Source of the DNA: Sphingobium sp. C100
Lineage (GTDB): Bacteria; Pseudomonadota; Alphaproteobacteria; Sphingomonadales; Sphingomonadaceae
Direction of reading: 5' to 3'
DNA length: 64,000 bases
Assembly: GCF_000508185.1 (NCBI RefSeq)
Contig: NZ_AYOY01000187.1
Location: forward strand, 19,073-83,072
The notes beneath the pieces were generated by a model that saw nothing but the letters and a program-made list of their open reading frames with translations, was not told where the DNA came from and ran no database searches. Position numbers and translations under genes: made by a program. Of this stretch, positions 54,161-62,563 are shown in pieces (the first letter of the stretch is position 1; every line of letters starts with the position of its first letter).

Positions 54161-54463
54161 CGTTTGCTTGCGCCCTCCTGCCTTCCGACGCGGACGACCA
54201 GGACACTGCTCGAATCCAACGCAGTGAATTGCTGTGGGGCGATCCTAGCACTCGGTCGAAGCGAGAAACCATCCCCCGCTTCCATTGCGCTAATCGTTGG
54301 TCCAGCCGCTGGCCTGACGCCATCAACCCGTAAAGGGTCGGACTACGCAAAGCGTGCCGCCGCTCCAGCTTCGCCTACGCGGTGATTGCGGCCATCGGCC
54401 GGACACCTCGGGCGCCTGTCGCGCGGGAGATGGTCTCCCGCCTCCAAGACAGGAGCCGGTCAT
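54161..54463. other. Intergenic region with hairpin leader of a small membrane-protein gene
   Basis: No gene seen apart from the strong nested hairpin described at 54415-54453. Confidence 0.5.
54415..54453 (+). promoter_or_regulatory. Nested hairpin covering a ribosome-binding site
   Basis: Outer stem CCTGTC (54415-54420) with GACAGG (54448-54453), inner perfect stem GCGGGAGA with TCTCCCGC (54423-54441, loop TGG). The AGGAG ribosome site (54451-54455) lies partly inside the outer stem, eight bases before the ATG at 54464. Confidence 0.5.
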
Positions 54464-54631
54464 ATGTCCCTCAATCAAGCTCACGCCTTCGCCTTCAGCC
54501 TCGCCGCCACCCTCATGGTCTCGATCGTCATCTTCCAGGCCGGGGACGGCACCATGGGCGTCATGCCCGCTGGCGAATATGACGGCGAAGCCGCCGCCAT
54601 CGTTCACGAGATCGACCCCTTCGCCCGCTAA
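54464..54631 (+). CDS. Small membrane protein, 55 residues
   Basis: One hydrophobic segment (AFAFSLAATLMVSIVIFQA) near the N-terminus and a short acidic tail (GEYDGEAAAIVHEIDPF). It has a good AGGAG ribosome site and a hairpin leader, which favours it being a real gene. It shows no known domain. Confidence 0.55.
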   Translation: MSLNQAHAFAFSLAATLMVSIVIFQAGDGTMGVMPAGEYDGEAAAIVHEIDPFAR

Positions 54632-54775
54632 TCGCGGGCAAGGCGACAGGGCCGCAAGCGGAAGTCCCACGGGATTTCCGCTCCCGCCCTGCCTTCTCTT
54701 CGGCTATACTATCAATGCGCCGTGGTGGTGGTGGAGGCGCAACCGTCAGACCTTTATCTCACGGAGAACACCACC

Positions 54776-55078
54776 ATGGTCTTCATCGACATCCTCTCCA
54801 GCATCGCGGCGATCGGCGCCCTGTGCTGGCTTCTATTTACACTAGCTGTCTTCGCGCTGCCGTTCTTCGCGGGCGTCAGCGCCGCGACTTGGGCCTATAG
54901 CACCGGTGCCGGTTGGCTCGGAGCGATCCTCGTCGGCCTCTCCGCCGCCGCAGTGACGCTCGGCCTCGGCCAGTTCCTGCTCGCCTTCATCCGTCCGCTC
55001 TGGATACGGCTCGCGAACGCACTCGCCTCGTCGCGCCCGCGGCGCTCGCCGGCTACCACGCGACGCATGGCATCGTGA
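54776..55078 (+). CDS. Small membrane protein, 100 residues
   Basis: Contains two to three hydrophobic segments (FIDILSSIAAIGALCWLLFTLAVFALPFFAG and WLGAILVGLSAAAVTLGLGQFLLAFI split by a short loop), then a basic tail (RPRRSPATTRR). The family is known to me only as a hypothetical protein of these elements. ATG 54776 is preceded by ACGGAG. Confidence 0.55.
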   Translation: MVFIDILSSIAAIGALCWLLFTLAVFALPFFAGVSAATWAYSTGAGWLGAILVGLSAAAVTLGLGQFLLAFIRPLWIRLANALASSRPRRSPATTRRMAS

Positions 55079-55086
55079 AACATACC

Positions 55087-55215
55087 ATGCCCTCCGACAT
55101 CTGGCAGCTCATCTTCTCAGTTATCGGCGCAATCGCCGTTGGCGTCACGGCGCTGATCCGGATGACGGCCATGGGCACGCCCGGGCCAACTGGGCAGACC
55201 ATCGTGCGAACCTGA
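55087..55215 (+). CDS. Possible 42-residue membrane peptide
   Basis: Short frame with one hydrophobic segment (WQLIFSVIGAIAVGVTALI), nine bases after the previous gene. No ribosome site is clear, so it may not be translated. Confidence 0.3.
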   Translation: MPSDIWQLIFSVIGAIAVGVTALIRMTAMGTPGPTGQTIVRT

Positions 55216-55790
55216 CATCGGTGCAGGCGGCGGCGGGATGGTCAATTGATGTTTTAGCGGTCGCGCCTTCCTCGTCGCCAAGCTCGCTTGCAATCGCGCT
55301 GACCGGATCGACGGTTAACCCAACTGACGCGCCATGCCATCGGTGACGGCGCCGGTGGCAATGCCGTGGCAGCGCGCAGACGGTGCGAGTGCCGGGAGGG
55401 GGCGATCTCGTGGGCGACGGGCAGGAATCGGCGCGACGTAGCGTCTGGCGGAGCTGGTTTGACCCGCGGTGTCAGACGTCGCTACGGTCCATCGGTCGGT
55501 ATGGTCGCCACGTTCTCCTTTGATGCGTCTCTGTCATGCCGACCGCTCCAAAACGGCCTCTTCAATGGCTGATCTGGCCGAAGGTCGGCTGCGCCTCGAT
55601 CGCCTATGCGGCAACAGCGGCGTCGAAACTTTCTTCCCCTGCCGGCTGCGCCGTCATTCCTCGCGAGGCAAGAAAGCCTCTCCTTTGCTGTCAGGCCCCT
55701 GCGGGGTGCGCCGTCAATCGCCTCCGGCCTCTCGATCGCCATCGAGGCCGCAATGGTGCGGGCTCGGAACAGCGTTCAAGGAGAACTACC
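55216..55790. other. Unexplained 575-base intergenic region
   Basis: No convincing gene on either strand. A hairpin (GGCCT 55726-55730 with AGGCC 55745-55749, inner CGAT/ATCG) lies about 40 bases before the DUF736 start. The rest may hold a promoter or an untranslated RNA, but I see no further structure. Confidence 0.4.
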
Positions 55791-56117
55791 ATGGCGACCA
55801 TCGGCACCTTCAAGAAGACCGGCAACAACGAGTTCACCGGCGAAATCGTCACCCTCAGCGTCCAGACCAAGAATGTCCGCATCGTCCCCGAGGCTCGCGC
55901 CACCGGCGAGAACGCCCCCAGCCACCGCGTGTTCGTCGGCCGCGCCGAGATCGGCGCCGCCTGGTCCAAGACCTCCAACGAAGGGCGCGCCTATCTGGGC
56001 CTGAAGCTCGACGACCCCAGCTTCAACGCCCCGATCTACGCTAACCTCTTCGACGACGAGGAAGGCGAGACCCTCTCGCTCATCTGGTCCCGTCCCAACG
56101 GGCGCCGGGGCGACTGA
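55791..56117 (+). CDS. DUF736 family protein, copy 1
   Basis: A complete 108-residue DUF736 protein: MATIGTFKKTGNNEFTGEIV, then VRIVPEARATGENAPSHRVF, and YLGLKLDDPSFNAPIYANLF. The family is a small beta-rich protein found almost only on conjugative elements of proteobacteria; its role is unknown. AAGGAG lies 8 bases upstream. A second, diverged copy is at 61319. Confidence 0.85.
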   Translation: MATIGTFKKTGNNEFTGEIVTLSVQTKNVRIVPEARATGENAPSHRVFVGRAEIGAAWSKTSNEGRAYLGLKLDDPSFNAPIYANLFDDEEGETLSLIWSRPNGRRGD

Positions 56118-56127
56118 GGCCCCGCGC

Positions 56128-56155
56128 GAGGCCCCGACCGGAAGGCCGGGGCCTC
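56128..56155 (+). terminator. Hairpin terminator after DUF736
   Basis: Nine-bp stem GAGGCCCCG / CGGGGCCTC, with only a short T-run after it. Confidence 0.5.
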
Positions 56156-56299
56156 GGCTTTGCTGCGACCGAATCAGTTGCGATGTCGGCGGCCTGACAG
56201 AGGGCGAATAAGCACTTCCGACTGGAATACGCTGCCAAGAACGACTATTATAGTCGTAGTTTTGGCGTACGCGTAGGTCCGTGTGGGAGGTGATCATGC

Positions 56300-56542
56300 A
56301 TGATCACCGCCCGACAGTTTCGGGCCGCACGCGCGTTGCTGGGTTGGACACAGGAGACGCTCGCTGACAAGGCCCGGGTCTCATTGACCGCGCTCAAACG
56401 CCTCGAATCCACCAGTGGCCTCGAGGTTTTTGAGAGCACGCGCGATGAGGTGAGACGGGCTTTCGAACGCGCCGGCATTGTCTTCTTGAACTCAGATCAG
56501 GGCAAGGGAGTGCTGCTCGTTGATGCGAAGAAGGAAACCTGA
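56300..56542 (+). CDS. XRE-family regulator, possible QseC-like
   Basis: An 80-residue single-domain helix-turn-helix protein (ITARQFRAARALLGWTQETLADKARVSLTALKRLE), ending FLNSDQGKGVLLVDAKK. The arrangement before a small protein, an FseA-like pair and an RdfS-like protein follows the excision-control region of Mesorhizobium ICEMlSymR7A, in which the XRE protein QseC sets the level of the antiactivator QseM. The XRE call is firm; the QseC-like role is inference. Confidence 0.75.
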   Translation: MITARQFRAARALLGWTQETLADKARVSLTALKRLESTSGLEVFESTRDEVRRAFERAGIVFLNSDQGKGVLLVDAKKET

Positions 56543-56587
56543 CGTTCCACAAGTCGCGGCGTTGCAAATTCGTCTCGCGTCAAGGTC

Positions 56588-56926
56588 ATGCGTTATCATT
56601 CCGATCAAATCACGGTTAACAATATCCTCCAGTTTGGATACATCTCGCGATCGGGGGATGTTGTGACCAAAGACGATTTTCTCGACCAGCCGCCGGCTGG
56701 GGCGGCATTGACCGCCTATGACGAGGCGCATCTGAAGCTGTACGTCCGGCTGCTGGATGCCGACGCTGAAAAAGCCGACTGGCGCGAAGTCGTCGAAGTC
56801 CTCTTCGGCCTTGATGCCAAGGCCGAACCGGAACGCGCTCAGCGCATCTACACCAGTCATCTCGACCGCGCGAAATTGATGACGAAGAGCGGTTTTTGCG
56901 AGTTGCTCCAGGGCCGCCTGCACTGA
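56588..56926 (+). CDS. Small protein of the excision-control module, possibly DUF2285-related or QseM-like
   Basis: A 112-residue protein with YDEAHLKLYVRLLDADAEKADWREVVEVLFGLDA and EPERAQRIYTSHLDRAKLM, resembling the short regulator family next to DUF2285 genes in alphaproteobacterial ICEs. Position between the XRE gene and the FseA-like pair makes an antiactivator or accessory role plausible. I cannot separate these options from the sequence. Confidence 0.55.
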   Translation: MRYHSDQITVNNILQFGYISRSGDVVTKDDFLDQPPAGAALTAYDEAHLKLYVRLLDADAEKADWREVVEVLFGLDAKAEPERAQRIYTSHLDRAKLMTKSGFCELLQGRLH

Positions 56927-57042
56927 AGTGATGCGTAAACCGCATCACGTTGCGGCCACTTCGTTCTTCCCGCGCTCCGTTCAACCCGGAATCGTATCCT
57001 CTGCATAACTCGCGTTGTAGACCTTGCGCGGAGACGGTGGAG

Positions 57043-57808
57043 ATGTCCGAAGATGAAAGTTGGCGGTCTGAAGCCGCCTATGACTATATCGACAAGTTGA
57101 CCCCCGGCGATCTTGCCTGGGAGTTCCTGCGTCGCAATCCCGATTACAGACGATCATATCGAGAGTTGGTTGCCGTCGGGCGACTGACCGAAGACGTCGC
57201 CCGACAGTTTGCCGAGCAATGGGGGTTGCGATTTCGTCGCCGACCCTCGCAACTCGGCACTCATCCAGCCGATCTTTTGGACCCCGCAAACCGATCCGGC
57301 GACACTCCCTTTCGCCAGCGGACCGAGCCCGGCGGGAGAAATCCGCCTCCGCGCTGAGAATCTGCGCACCCACGCCATCCTTGAGCATGATCCTGGTTTG
57401 ATCCGGCTCGCACTGCGTGGCGAGCCCCACGATGTTGCCCTGGTCGACGTCGATGATGCCCGCCCCCTCGGCGCATTCGTCATGTTCGACGAATTGACGC
57501 CTGACCGGCTGACTGCGGTTGAACGCCTGTGGCATGCAATGTTCGGCAAGCGCGTGCCGCCGGATCCACGCATGACGCTACAGAGACGTCAGCGCGCCCG
57601 CCAGATGCTGCGCGCTGTCGACGCGCGCGAGAGCGGCGCCATCTACCGCACCGTCGCCGAGCATCTCTTCCCCCAGCACAAGATTGACGCAGCTTCCTGG
57701 GTCGGCGACCCGATCCGGGAGATCACCATCCGTCTCGCCCGCGACGGCATGAAGCTGGTTCGCGGCGGCTATCGGACATTGCTGCGCCGCCCACGCCGGG
57801 ATCGCTGA
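57043..57808 (+). CDS. FseA-like excision activator made by probable +1 ribosomal frameshift
   Basis: Two overlapping frames. Frame one (57043-57357) starts SEDESWRSEAAYDYIDKLTPGDLAWEFLRRN and runs to FAEQWGLRF; frame two continues VADPRNSALIQPIFW through a DUF2285 domain (LVDVDDARPLGAFVMFDE, RQMLRAVDARESGAIYRTVAEHL, IRLARDGMKLVRGGYRTLL). A +1 slip at TTT-C (57232-57235, phenylalanine codon TTT to TTC) joins them into about 254 residues. This is the slip reported for FseA of ICEMlSymR7A, which activates rdfS. Without slippage frame one ends after 104 residues. An RdfS-like gene lies 126 bases downstream. A plain frameshift mutation is the alternative. Confidence 0.75.
57232..57235 (+). promoter_or_regulatory. 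Candidate +1 programmed frameshift site TTT-C
   Basis: In frame one the codon is TTT followed by CGT; tRNA-Phe can re-pair from TTT to TTC, after which GTC GCC GAC opens the DUF2285 frame. Confidence 0.65.
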
Positions 57809-57934
57809 TACCCGCTCGCGTGTCGATTTTAGCATCTTACTTCGACATCGTCCGGGGCACCGTCTTCGCGCCACCGTGGTCGCAACCCGCCGCTTATTCG
57901 AAGCGGCCGCCCGCGAGACCACGGAGGTGCGATC

Positions 57935-58219
57935 ATGGCCGAAAGAGCCGCCAATTTACCGCCACGCTACCTGAGAACGCAGGAGGCGGCGCGCTTCCTC
58001 GGCCTTTCCGAACGCACTCTTGAAAAACACCGGACCTACGGGACCGGTCCGATCTACCGCAAGCTCGGCGGCCGCGTCGTCTATTCCGTCGACGACCTTC
58101 AGGCCTGGGCGGATCGCGGTCTCGTCACCTCCACCTCCGATCCGCGCGGCGGCACCGTGCTGCCGGCCAAACGCCAGATCGCTTCGCCCGCCACCGCCGG
58201 CGGCCGCTTCCCACGCTGA
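57935..58219 (+). CDS. Excisionase-like HTH protein (RdfS-like)
   Basis: A 94-residue protein with a winged helix-turn-helix of the HTH_17/AlpA type: YLRTQEAARFLGLSERTLEKH, then GPIYRKLGGRVVYSVDDLQAWAD. Such proteins are recombination directionality factors for ICE integrases. Placement right after the FseA-like pair copies the FseA-rdfS order in Mesorhizobium. GGAGG is 6 bases upstream of the ATG. The cognate integrase is not in the window. Confidence 0.78.
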   Translation: MAERAANLPPRYLRTQEAARFLGLSERTLEKHRTYGTGPIYRKLGGRVVYSVDDLQAWADRGLVTSTSDPRGGTVLPAKRQIASPATAGGRFPR

Positions 58220-58230
58220 GGCGGCCGGCC

Positions 58231-59118
58231 ATGCTGTCCCGCCACACCCATCACGATGACCGCGCGCAGCTCGATCTGTTCCGGGCGCTGCCCGGCGATC
58301 TCGCGCCCCGCGACGCGCAGGACCTTATGGCCTATCCGTTCTTCTCGCTCGCCAAGTCGAAGCGCCTGGCGCCGATCGACTTTAAAGCGGGCTCGGTGAA
58401 GATCCGCGTGGAAGCCGTGCCCGAGCACGGCATGGCGACGATCTGGGACGCGGACGTCCTGATCTGGGCGGCCTCGCAGATCGTCGAAGCGCGCGATGTG
58501 GGCTTGCGCCCCTCTCGCCTGATGGCGACCACACCATACGAAATCCTGAACTTCATCGGCCGCGGCGTCAGCTTACGTGACTACGACCGCCTGAAGGCGG
58601 CACTCGATCGATTGCAATCGACCACGGTGGCGACCTCAATCCGCCAGCCGACCGAGCGGCGAATGCACCGCTTCTCCTGGATCAACGAATGGAAGGAGCG
58701 CGCCGATCACCGCGGCCGCCCGCTTGGCCTCGAGCTGATCCTCCCCGACTGGTTCTACGGCGCCGTGCTCGACGACGCGCTCGTGCTGACGATCAACCGC
58801 AAATACTTCGACCTCACTGGTGGCCTGGAGCGCTGGCTCTACCGGTTGGTGCGCAAGCACGGCGGTAAACAGGAGTTCGGCTGGAGCTTCGACTTCCCCC
58901 ACCTCCATGCCAAGTCCGGTAGCCTCTCGCCGCTCAAGCACTTCGCCTACGACCTGCGCGACATCGTCCGCCGCCAGCCGCTGCCCGGCTACCGGCTCAC
59001 CATCGAGCAATGCGTCGGCGGTCCAGAAATCCTGTCCTTCGCACCCACCGATCTCGACGCGCTCGGCATTCCGCGCCGCCGTCGCCGCTCGACAACTCGC
59101 CCTGGGGATAAGCTGTGA
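58231..59118 (+). CDS. repA: Replication initiator protein A (RPA family)
   Basis: A 295-residue RPA-type initiator: QLDLFRALPGDLAPRDAQDLMAYPFFSLAKSKR at the start, then LMATTPYEILNFIGRGVSLRDYDRLKAALDRL and LVRKHGGKQEFGWSFDFPHLHAKSGS. These proteins bind iterons at a nearby origin and open plasmid or excised ICE DNA for replication. Three iteron-like repeats begin five bases after its stop codon, and parA follows, forming a replication-partition unit. Confidence 0.88.
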   Translation: MLSRHTHHDDRAQLDLFRALPGDLAPRDAQDLMAYPFFSLAKSKRLAPIDFKAGSVKIRVEAVPEHGMATIWDADVLIWAASQIVEARDVGLRPSRLMATTPYEILNFIGRGVSLRDYDRLKAALDRLQSTTVATSIRQPTERRMHRFSWINEWKERADHRGRPLGLELILPDWFYGAVLDDALVLTINRKYFDLTGGLERWLYRLVRKHGGKQEFGWSFDFPHLHAKSGSLSPLKHFAYDLRDIVRRQPLPGYRLTIEQCVGGPEILSFAPTDLDALGIPRRRRRSTTRPGDKL

Positions 59119-59122
59119 ATAG

Positions 59123-59190
59123 TCTCGTGCTATCAGGGACCGGCCCTATCGTGCCATTGGGGACCGGACTCTCGTGCTATCGGGGACCGA
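59123..59190 (+). repeat. Three iterons, probable replication origin
   Basis: Three 21-base direct repeats of the form TCGTGC(T/C)AT(C/T)(A/G)GGGACCG at 59123-59143, 59147-59167 and 59170-59190, with a 23-24 base period. They lie between repA and parA, where the RepA binding sites and origin are expected. Confidence 0.75.
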
Positions 59191-59326
59191 AATCCTCGAT
59201 TTCTCGCGCTAAATCAGCAGCTTGCGAGCCCCGTAACTTATCTAACCTAGATTCCTTCGGAATCTTTCTAACGGAAGCGGCTTTTTCGCGCCGTGTGGAC
59301 GAGTCCCCGTTTCCCGGGAGACCGTC

Positions 59327-59965
59327 ATGATCGTCGCGCTCCTCAACCAGAAGGGCGGCGTCGGAAAGACGACGCTGGCGCTGCATCTCGCTGGCGAATG
59401 GGCTCGCAACGGCAAGCGCGTCACGCTGATCGACGCCGATCCGCAAGGCTCGGCTCTGGACTGGTCGCAGCAGCGTAGCCGGGAGGGGTTGGAGCGGTTA
59501 TTCGGTGTCGTCGGCCTGGCGCGCGACACCCTGCATCGCGAGGCGCCGGAGCTGGCGCGTGACGCCGACCATGTCGTCATCGACGGTCCGCCACGCGTCG
59601 CCAGTCTGATGCGCTCGGCGCTGCTCGCCGCGGATCTCGTGCTGATCCCGGTGCAGCCGTCGCCCCTCGACGGCTGGGCGTCGGCCGAGATGCTGACGTT
59701 GCTCAGCGAAGCGCGCATCTACCGCCCGCAGCTTGCCGCCCGCTTCGTACTGAACCGCTGCGCGGCCCGCACGGTGCTCGCCCGCGAAACCGCCGAGACG
59801 CTCGCCGATCACGACCCGCCATTGCTGGCGACGACCATCGGTCAGCGCATCGTCTTCGCCGATGTCCTGCAGACCGGCCGGCTCGCCGCCGAGCAGAATG
59901 AGGATTGTCCGGGTGCGCGCGAGATCACCGCGCTCGCGGCCGAGGTGACGAGGATCGGCGCATGA
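59327..59965 (+). CDS. parA: ParA-family partition ATPase
   Basis: A 212-residue deviant Walker ATPase. KGGVGKTT is at residues 9-16, VTLIDADPQGSALDW is the A' region and VVIDGPPRV the B motif. Small size and lack of an N-terminal HTH make it a type Ib ParA. The stop is overlapped by the small RHH-like gene (ATGA), a probable partner in segregation; the ParB-like protein at 43976 is distant. Confidence 0.88.
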   Translation: MIVALLNQKGGVGKTTLALHLAGEWARNGKRVTLIDADPQGSALDWSQQRSREGLERLFGVVGLARDTLHREAPELARDADHVVIDGPPRVASLMRSALLAADLVLIPVQPSPLDGWASAEMLTLLSEARIYRPQLAARFVLNRCAARTVLARETAETLADHDPPLLATTIGQRIVFADVLQTGRLAAEQNEDCPGAREITALAAEVTRIGA

Positions 59966-60216
59966 GCGAACGATCCCCCAAGCGCGGCTTCGCATCCCGG
60001 CCAGGCGATCCAGAGAGCTGGATCAAGGCGCCTGATCGCCAGACGCAGCGCTCTCTACCCGCCGATGACTTCTCAGCCCGACTGACCATCGACGTCACCG
60101 CCGACATGCGTGGCCGCATCAAGATCGCGGCCTTCCAGCGCGGCCAGACGGTCGCCGACATGCTCCGCGCGCTGTTCGAGCGCGAATTCCCATCAGCCCA
60201 AGGAGACGCTCAATGA
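59962..60216 (+). CDS. Small ribbon-helix-helix-like partner of ParA
   Basis: An 84-residue protein with a basic, disordered N-terminus and a C-terminal FSARLTIDVTADMRGRIKIAAFQRGQTVADMLRALFERE, which has the strand-helix-helix layout of CopG/ParG-type DNA-binding proteins. ATGA overlap with parA and with the next gene shows tight coupling. A centromere-binding role with ParA is likely. Confidence 0.65.
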   Translation: MSERSPKRGFASRPGDPESWIKAPDRQTQRSLPADDFSARLTIDVTADMRGRIKIAAFQRGQTVADMLRALFEREFPSAQGDAQ

Positions 60217-60731
60217 CCGGCCTTGCCGCCGCATCCGCGCGCCCCGGCCGCGCCCTTCATGCACCGCAGGAAGATCTCACCCAGGTCGAGCTGGTCTGGA
60301 TAGAGAAGCAGATCGAACACTGGATCCGCTTCGGCCGCGAGGTCCGCGAACAGGTCCTCGACCGCCGCCGCCGCATCCTCTTCCTCCCTCCCGGTGCGAC
60401 CTTCGCGCTGGTGCGCTGGTCCGCGAACGAGCACGGCACCGTGCTCTCCCGGCTCGACATTCTGCGCGCGGTCGCTTCCGGCGAACCCTGCCACACGCTC
60501 CCGACCGTGACGCCCGGCGGCGACATCCTGCTACGGGTCGATGGCTGGCCGAAAGTGGAGCGCGTGCTCCAACTCATCGACGCGGTCGAGGCCATCGGGA
60601 TCGATCCAGTTGATGTCTCACCCGATCACTGGCGGCACGTCCATAACCGCCTGACCGCCGGCGAGACGCCGCGCGGCTACACCATGCAGCGCCATCGCGC
60701 CTTCCTTTCCCGCCGGAAGATTGGCGCATGA
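60213..60731 (+). CDS. DUF2840 family protein
   Basis: A 172-residue protein of the conjugative-element family DUF2840: QVELVWIEKQIEHWIRFGREV, RRRILFLPPGATFALVRWSANEHGT, and VERVLQLIDAVEAIGIDP. Role unknown. It overlaps both neighbours by 4 bases, so it is part of the parA-traF operon. Confidence 0.8.
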   Translation: MTGLAAASARPGRALHAPQEDLTQVELVWIEKQIEHWIRFGREVREQVLDRRRRILFLPPGATFALVRWSANEHGTVLSRLDILRAVASGEPCHTLPTVTPGGDILLRVDGWPKVERVLQLIDAVEAIGIDPVDVSPDHWRHVHNRLTAGETPRGYTMQRHRAFLSRRKIGA

Positions 60732-61273
60732 GCCGGCTCGGCTACGCCATCACCACGACGGCCGCCGTGTCGTTGCTCGGCATTCTGTCGCTCGTTTCCT
60801 TCGCGCCGAAGCTGATCTGGAACGCCTCAGCCAGCACGCCCATTGGCCTCTACTCCATCGAGCCGGACCGGTCACCGGACGTCACCGATCTGGTCGCCGT
60901 GAATGCGCCCGAGCCGCTCGCGAGCTTCCTCGCTGAGGGCGGTTATCTGCCGCGCGGCGTGCTGCTGGTGAAGCGCGTCGTGGCACTTCCTGGCCAGCGG
61001 GTTTGCAGGACGGGCGTCGCGATCACCGTCGACGCCGTGCCCATGGGCGAGGCGCTGGATCGCGACCGCCACGGCAATCCGCTGCCCGTCTGGCAGGGCT
61101 GCCGCGTCGTCGCCGAGGGCGAGCTGTTCCTGATGAACTGGGAAGTCCGCGACAGCCTCGACGGCCGCTACTTCGGACCGCTGCCTGCCTCGGCCGTGAT
61201 CGGTCGGGCCATCCCTCTCTACACCGACGAGGACGGCGATGGCCGCTTCGTCTGGCGCGCGCCAACGCGGTGA
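60728..61273 (+). CDS. traF: TraF-type S26 signal peptidase
   Basis: A 181-residue membrane-anchored serine peptidase. One transmembrane helix (residues 8-30) is followed by the catalytic Ser36 in SASTPIGLY and the general-base Lys82 in VLLVKRVVALPGQRV. The C-terminal box NWEVRDSLDGRYFGPLPASAVIGRA is the SDSRDSRYFGP-like motif of the family. In related systems it matures the conjugative pilin (TrbC). Both catalytic residues are present. Confidence 0.85.
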   Translation: MSRLGYAITTTAAVSLLGILSLVSFAPKLIWNASASTPIGLYSIEPDRSPDVTDLVAVNAPEPLASFLAEGGYLPRGVLLVKRVVALPGQRVCRTGVAITVDAVPMGEALDRDRHGNPLPVWQGCRVVAEGELFLMNWEVRDSLDGRYFGPLPASAVIGRAIPLYTDEDGDGRFVWRAPTR

Positions 61274-61318
61274 CGGCGAGCCCATGCCCAACCTCACCGC
61301 AATCTGAAGGAGGAAATC

Positions 61319-61666
61319 ATGTCTCTGATCGGTCAATTCACCCGCGACGATGGTGGCTTCATCGGCCACTTGGAAACACTCCTGCTGCACCAGGACATCA
61401 TCATCATTCCGGCCGAGCCGTCCGATGCCGAGAATGCGCCGGATTTCCGCGTGTACGTCTTCGACAGTATGAACAACGAACCCCGAGCCGAACTCGGCGC
61501 GGGTTGGAAGCGCACCGGCGAGAAGGCGGGAGATTACGTCGCGCTGCAGCTTGATGATCCATGCTTTCCGCAGCCGATCCGCGCAAACCTGTTCCAGTCG
61601 GCCGACGACAAGTCCGCCTGGGGCCTGCACTGGAACCGCCCGCCCAAGCGCGGCGAGCGGGACTGA
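61319..61666 (+). CDS. DUF736 family protein, copy 2
   Basis: A 115-residue DUF736 member, longer and clearly diverged from the copy at 55791: SLIGQFTRDDGGFIGHLETL, then DIIIIPAEPSDAENAPDFRVY, and YVALQLDDPCFPQPIRANLFQ. AAGGAGG precedes the start. Retention of two diverged copies suggests non-identical roles. Confidence 0.82.
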   Translation: MSLIGQFTRDDGGFIGHLETLLLHQDIIIIPAEPSDAENAPDFRVYVFDSMNNEPRAELGAGWKRTGEKAGDYVALQLDDPCFPQPIRANLFQSADDKSAWGLHWNRPPKRGERD

Positions 61667-61669
61667 GCG

Positions 61670-62434
61670 ATGCCGGCCCGCCGCCATCGCGCTGTTGTCG
61701 GACGGTTTCCCACCGTCCGGCACACAGTCTTCCTTCTCCTTTCCGGCCTGTTCACCGGCCTGTCGTCGACCGTCCCGGCCGCCGCACAAGACGCGTCGGT
61801 GGAGCGCGCATCACTTAGCGATCCCTATGCCGATCATATCGCCGACGCAGCGCGCCGGTTCGGCATTCCGGAAACGTGGATTCGGGCCGTCATGCGCGTC
61901 GAAAGCCGCGGTGATGTGCGCGCGATCTCACCCAAGGGCGCGATGGGGCTGATGCAGATCATGCCAGCGACGTGGGGAGATTTGCGCACCCGCCATGGTC
62001 TCGGCGGCGATCCATTCGACCCACGCGACAACATCATGGCGGGCGCCGCGTATCTGCACGAGATGCACGATCGCTACGGTTCGCCCGGCTTTCTGGCGGC
62101 CTATAATGCCGGTCCCGGGCGCTACGAGGAATATCGCGCCACCGGTCGCCCATTGTCGACCGAAACCCGCGCCTATGTCGCCGCTCTCGCACCGATCATC
62201 GGTGGCGGCGGTCTTGCTGCCCCCGTCACGGTAGCGACCGCCGATCCGCTCGCCTGGACCCATGCGCCGCTCTTCATCGTGCAGGTCGATAGCAGGACGG
62301 GTGCAGATCGGCCGCAGCCCGACGGGGATACCGCTGCACCATCTGCGCCAGATTCCGCAGCCGATCCGGCACGGTCTGGACCGCGATCGGACGGGCTGTT
62401 CGTGGCGCGAACCGGCAGTGCGGGGCCGCGATGA
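61670..62434 (+). CDS. Lytic transglycosylase of the conjugation system
   Basis: Periplasmic 254-residue SLT-domain enzyme (VirB1-like) that locally cuts peptidoglycan so that the type IV secretion channel can pass. A signal peptide (TVFLLLSGLFTGLSSTVPAAAQ) is followed by the catalytic Glu in VMRVESRGDVRAISPKGAMG, then MQIMPATWGDLR and FLAAYNAGPGRYEEY. The 70-residue proline/aspartate-rich tail lacks a known domain. Confidence 0.88.
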   Translation: MPARRHRAVVGRFPTVRHTVFLLLSGLFTGLSSTVPAAAQDASVERASLSDPYADHIADAARRFGIPETWIRAVMRVESRGDVRAISPKGAMGLMQIMPATWGDLRTRHGLGGDPFDPRDNIMAGAAYLHEMHDRYGSPGFLAAYNAGPGRYEEYRATGRPLSTETRAYVAALAPIIGGGGLAAPVTVATADPLAWTHAPLFIVQVDSRTGADRPQPDGDTAAPSAPDSAADPARSGPRSDGLFVARTGSAGPR

Positions 62435-62507
62435 TGGGCTTCGCACTCCCTGCGGCATTGTCGGGCTCTGGCGTAGAATTGGCGTCAGAAGTGGGAAAAG
62501 CAGTCAT

Positions 62508-62563
62508 CACAACCGCACGATGGCAGGATAAAGGGCCGCGATGTGCGGCCTTGTGCGGTTGTG
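62508..62563. other. Candidate oriT or terminator: large nested inverted repeat
   Basis: Outer perfect arms CACAACCGCAC (62508-62518) and GTGCGGTTGTG (62553-62563); inner stem GGCCGC (62534-62539) and GCGGCC (62545-62550). It lies 110 bases before the relaxase gene, the classical place for an origin of transfer. A T-run after the outer arm leaves a terminator as the alternative. Confidence 0.45.
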
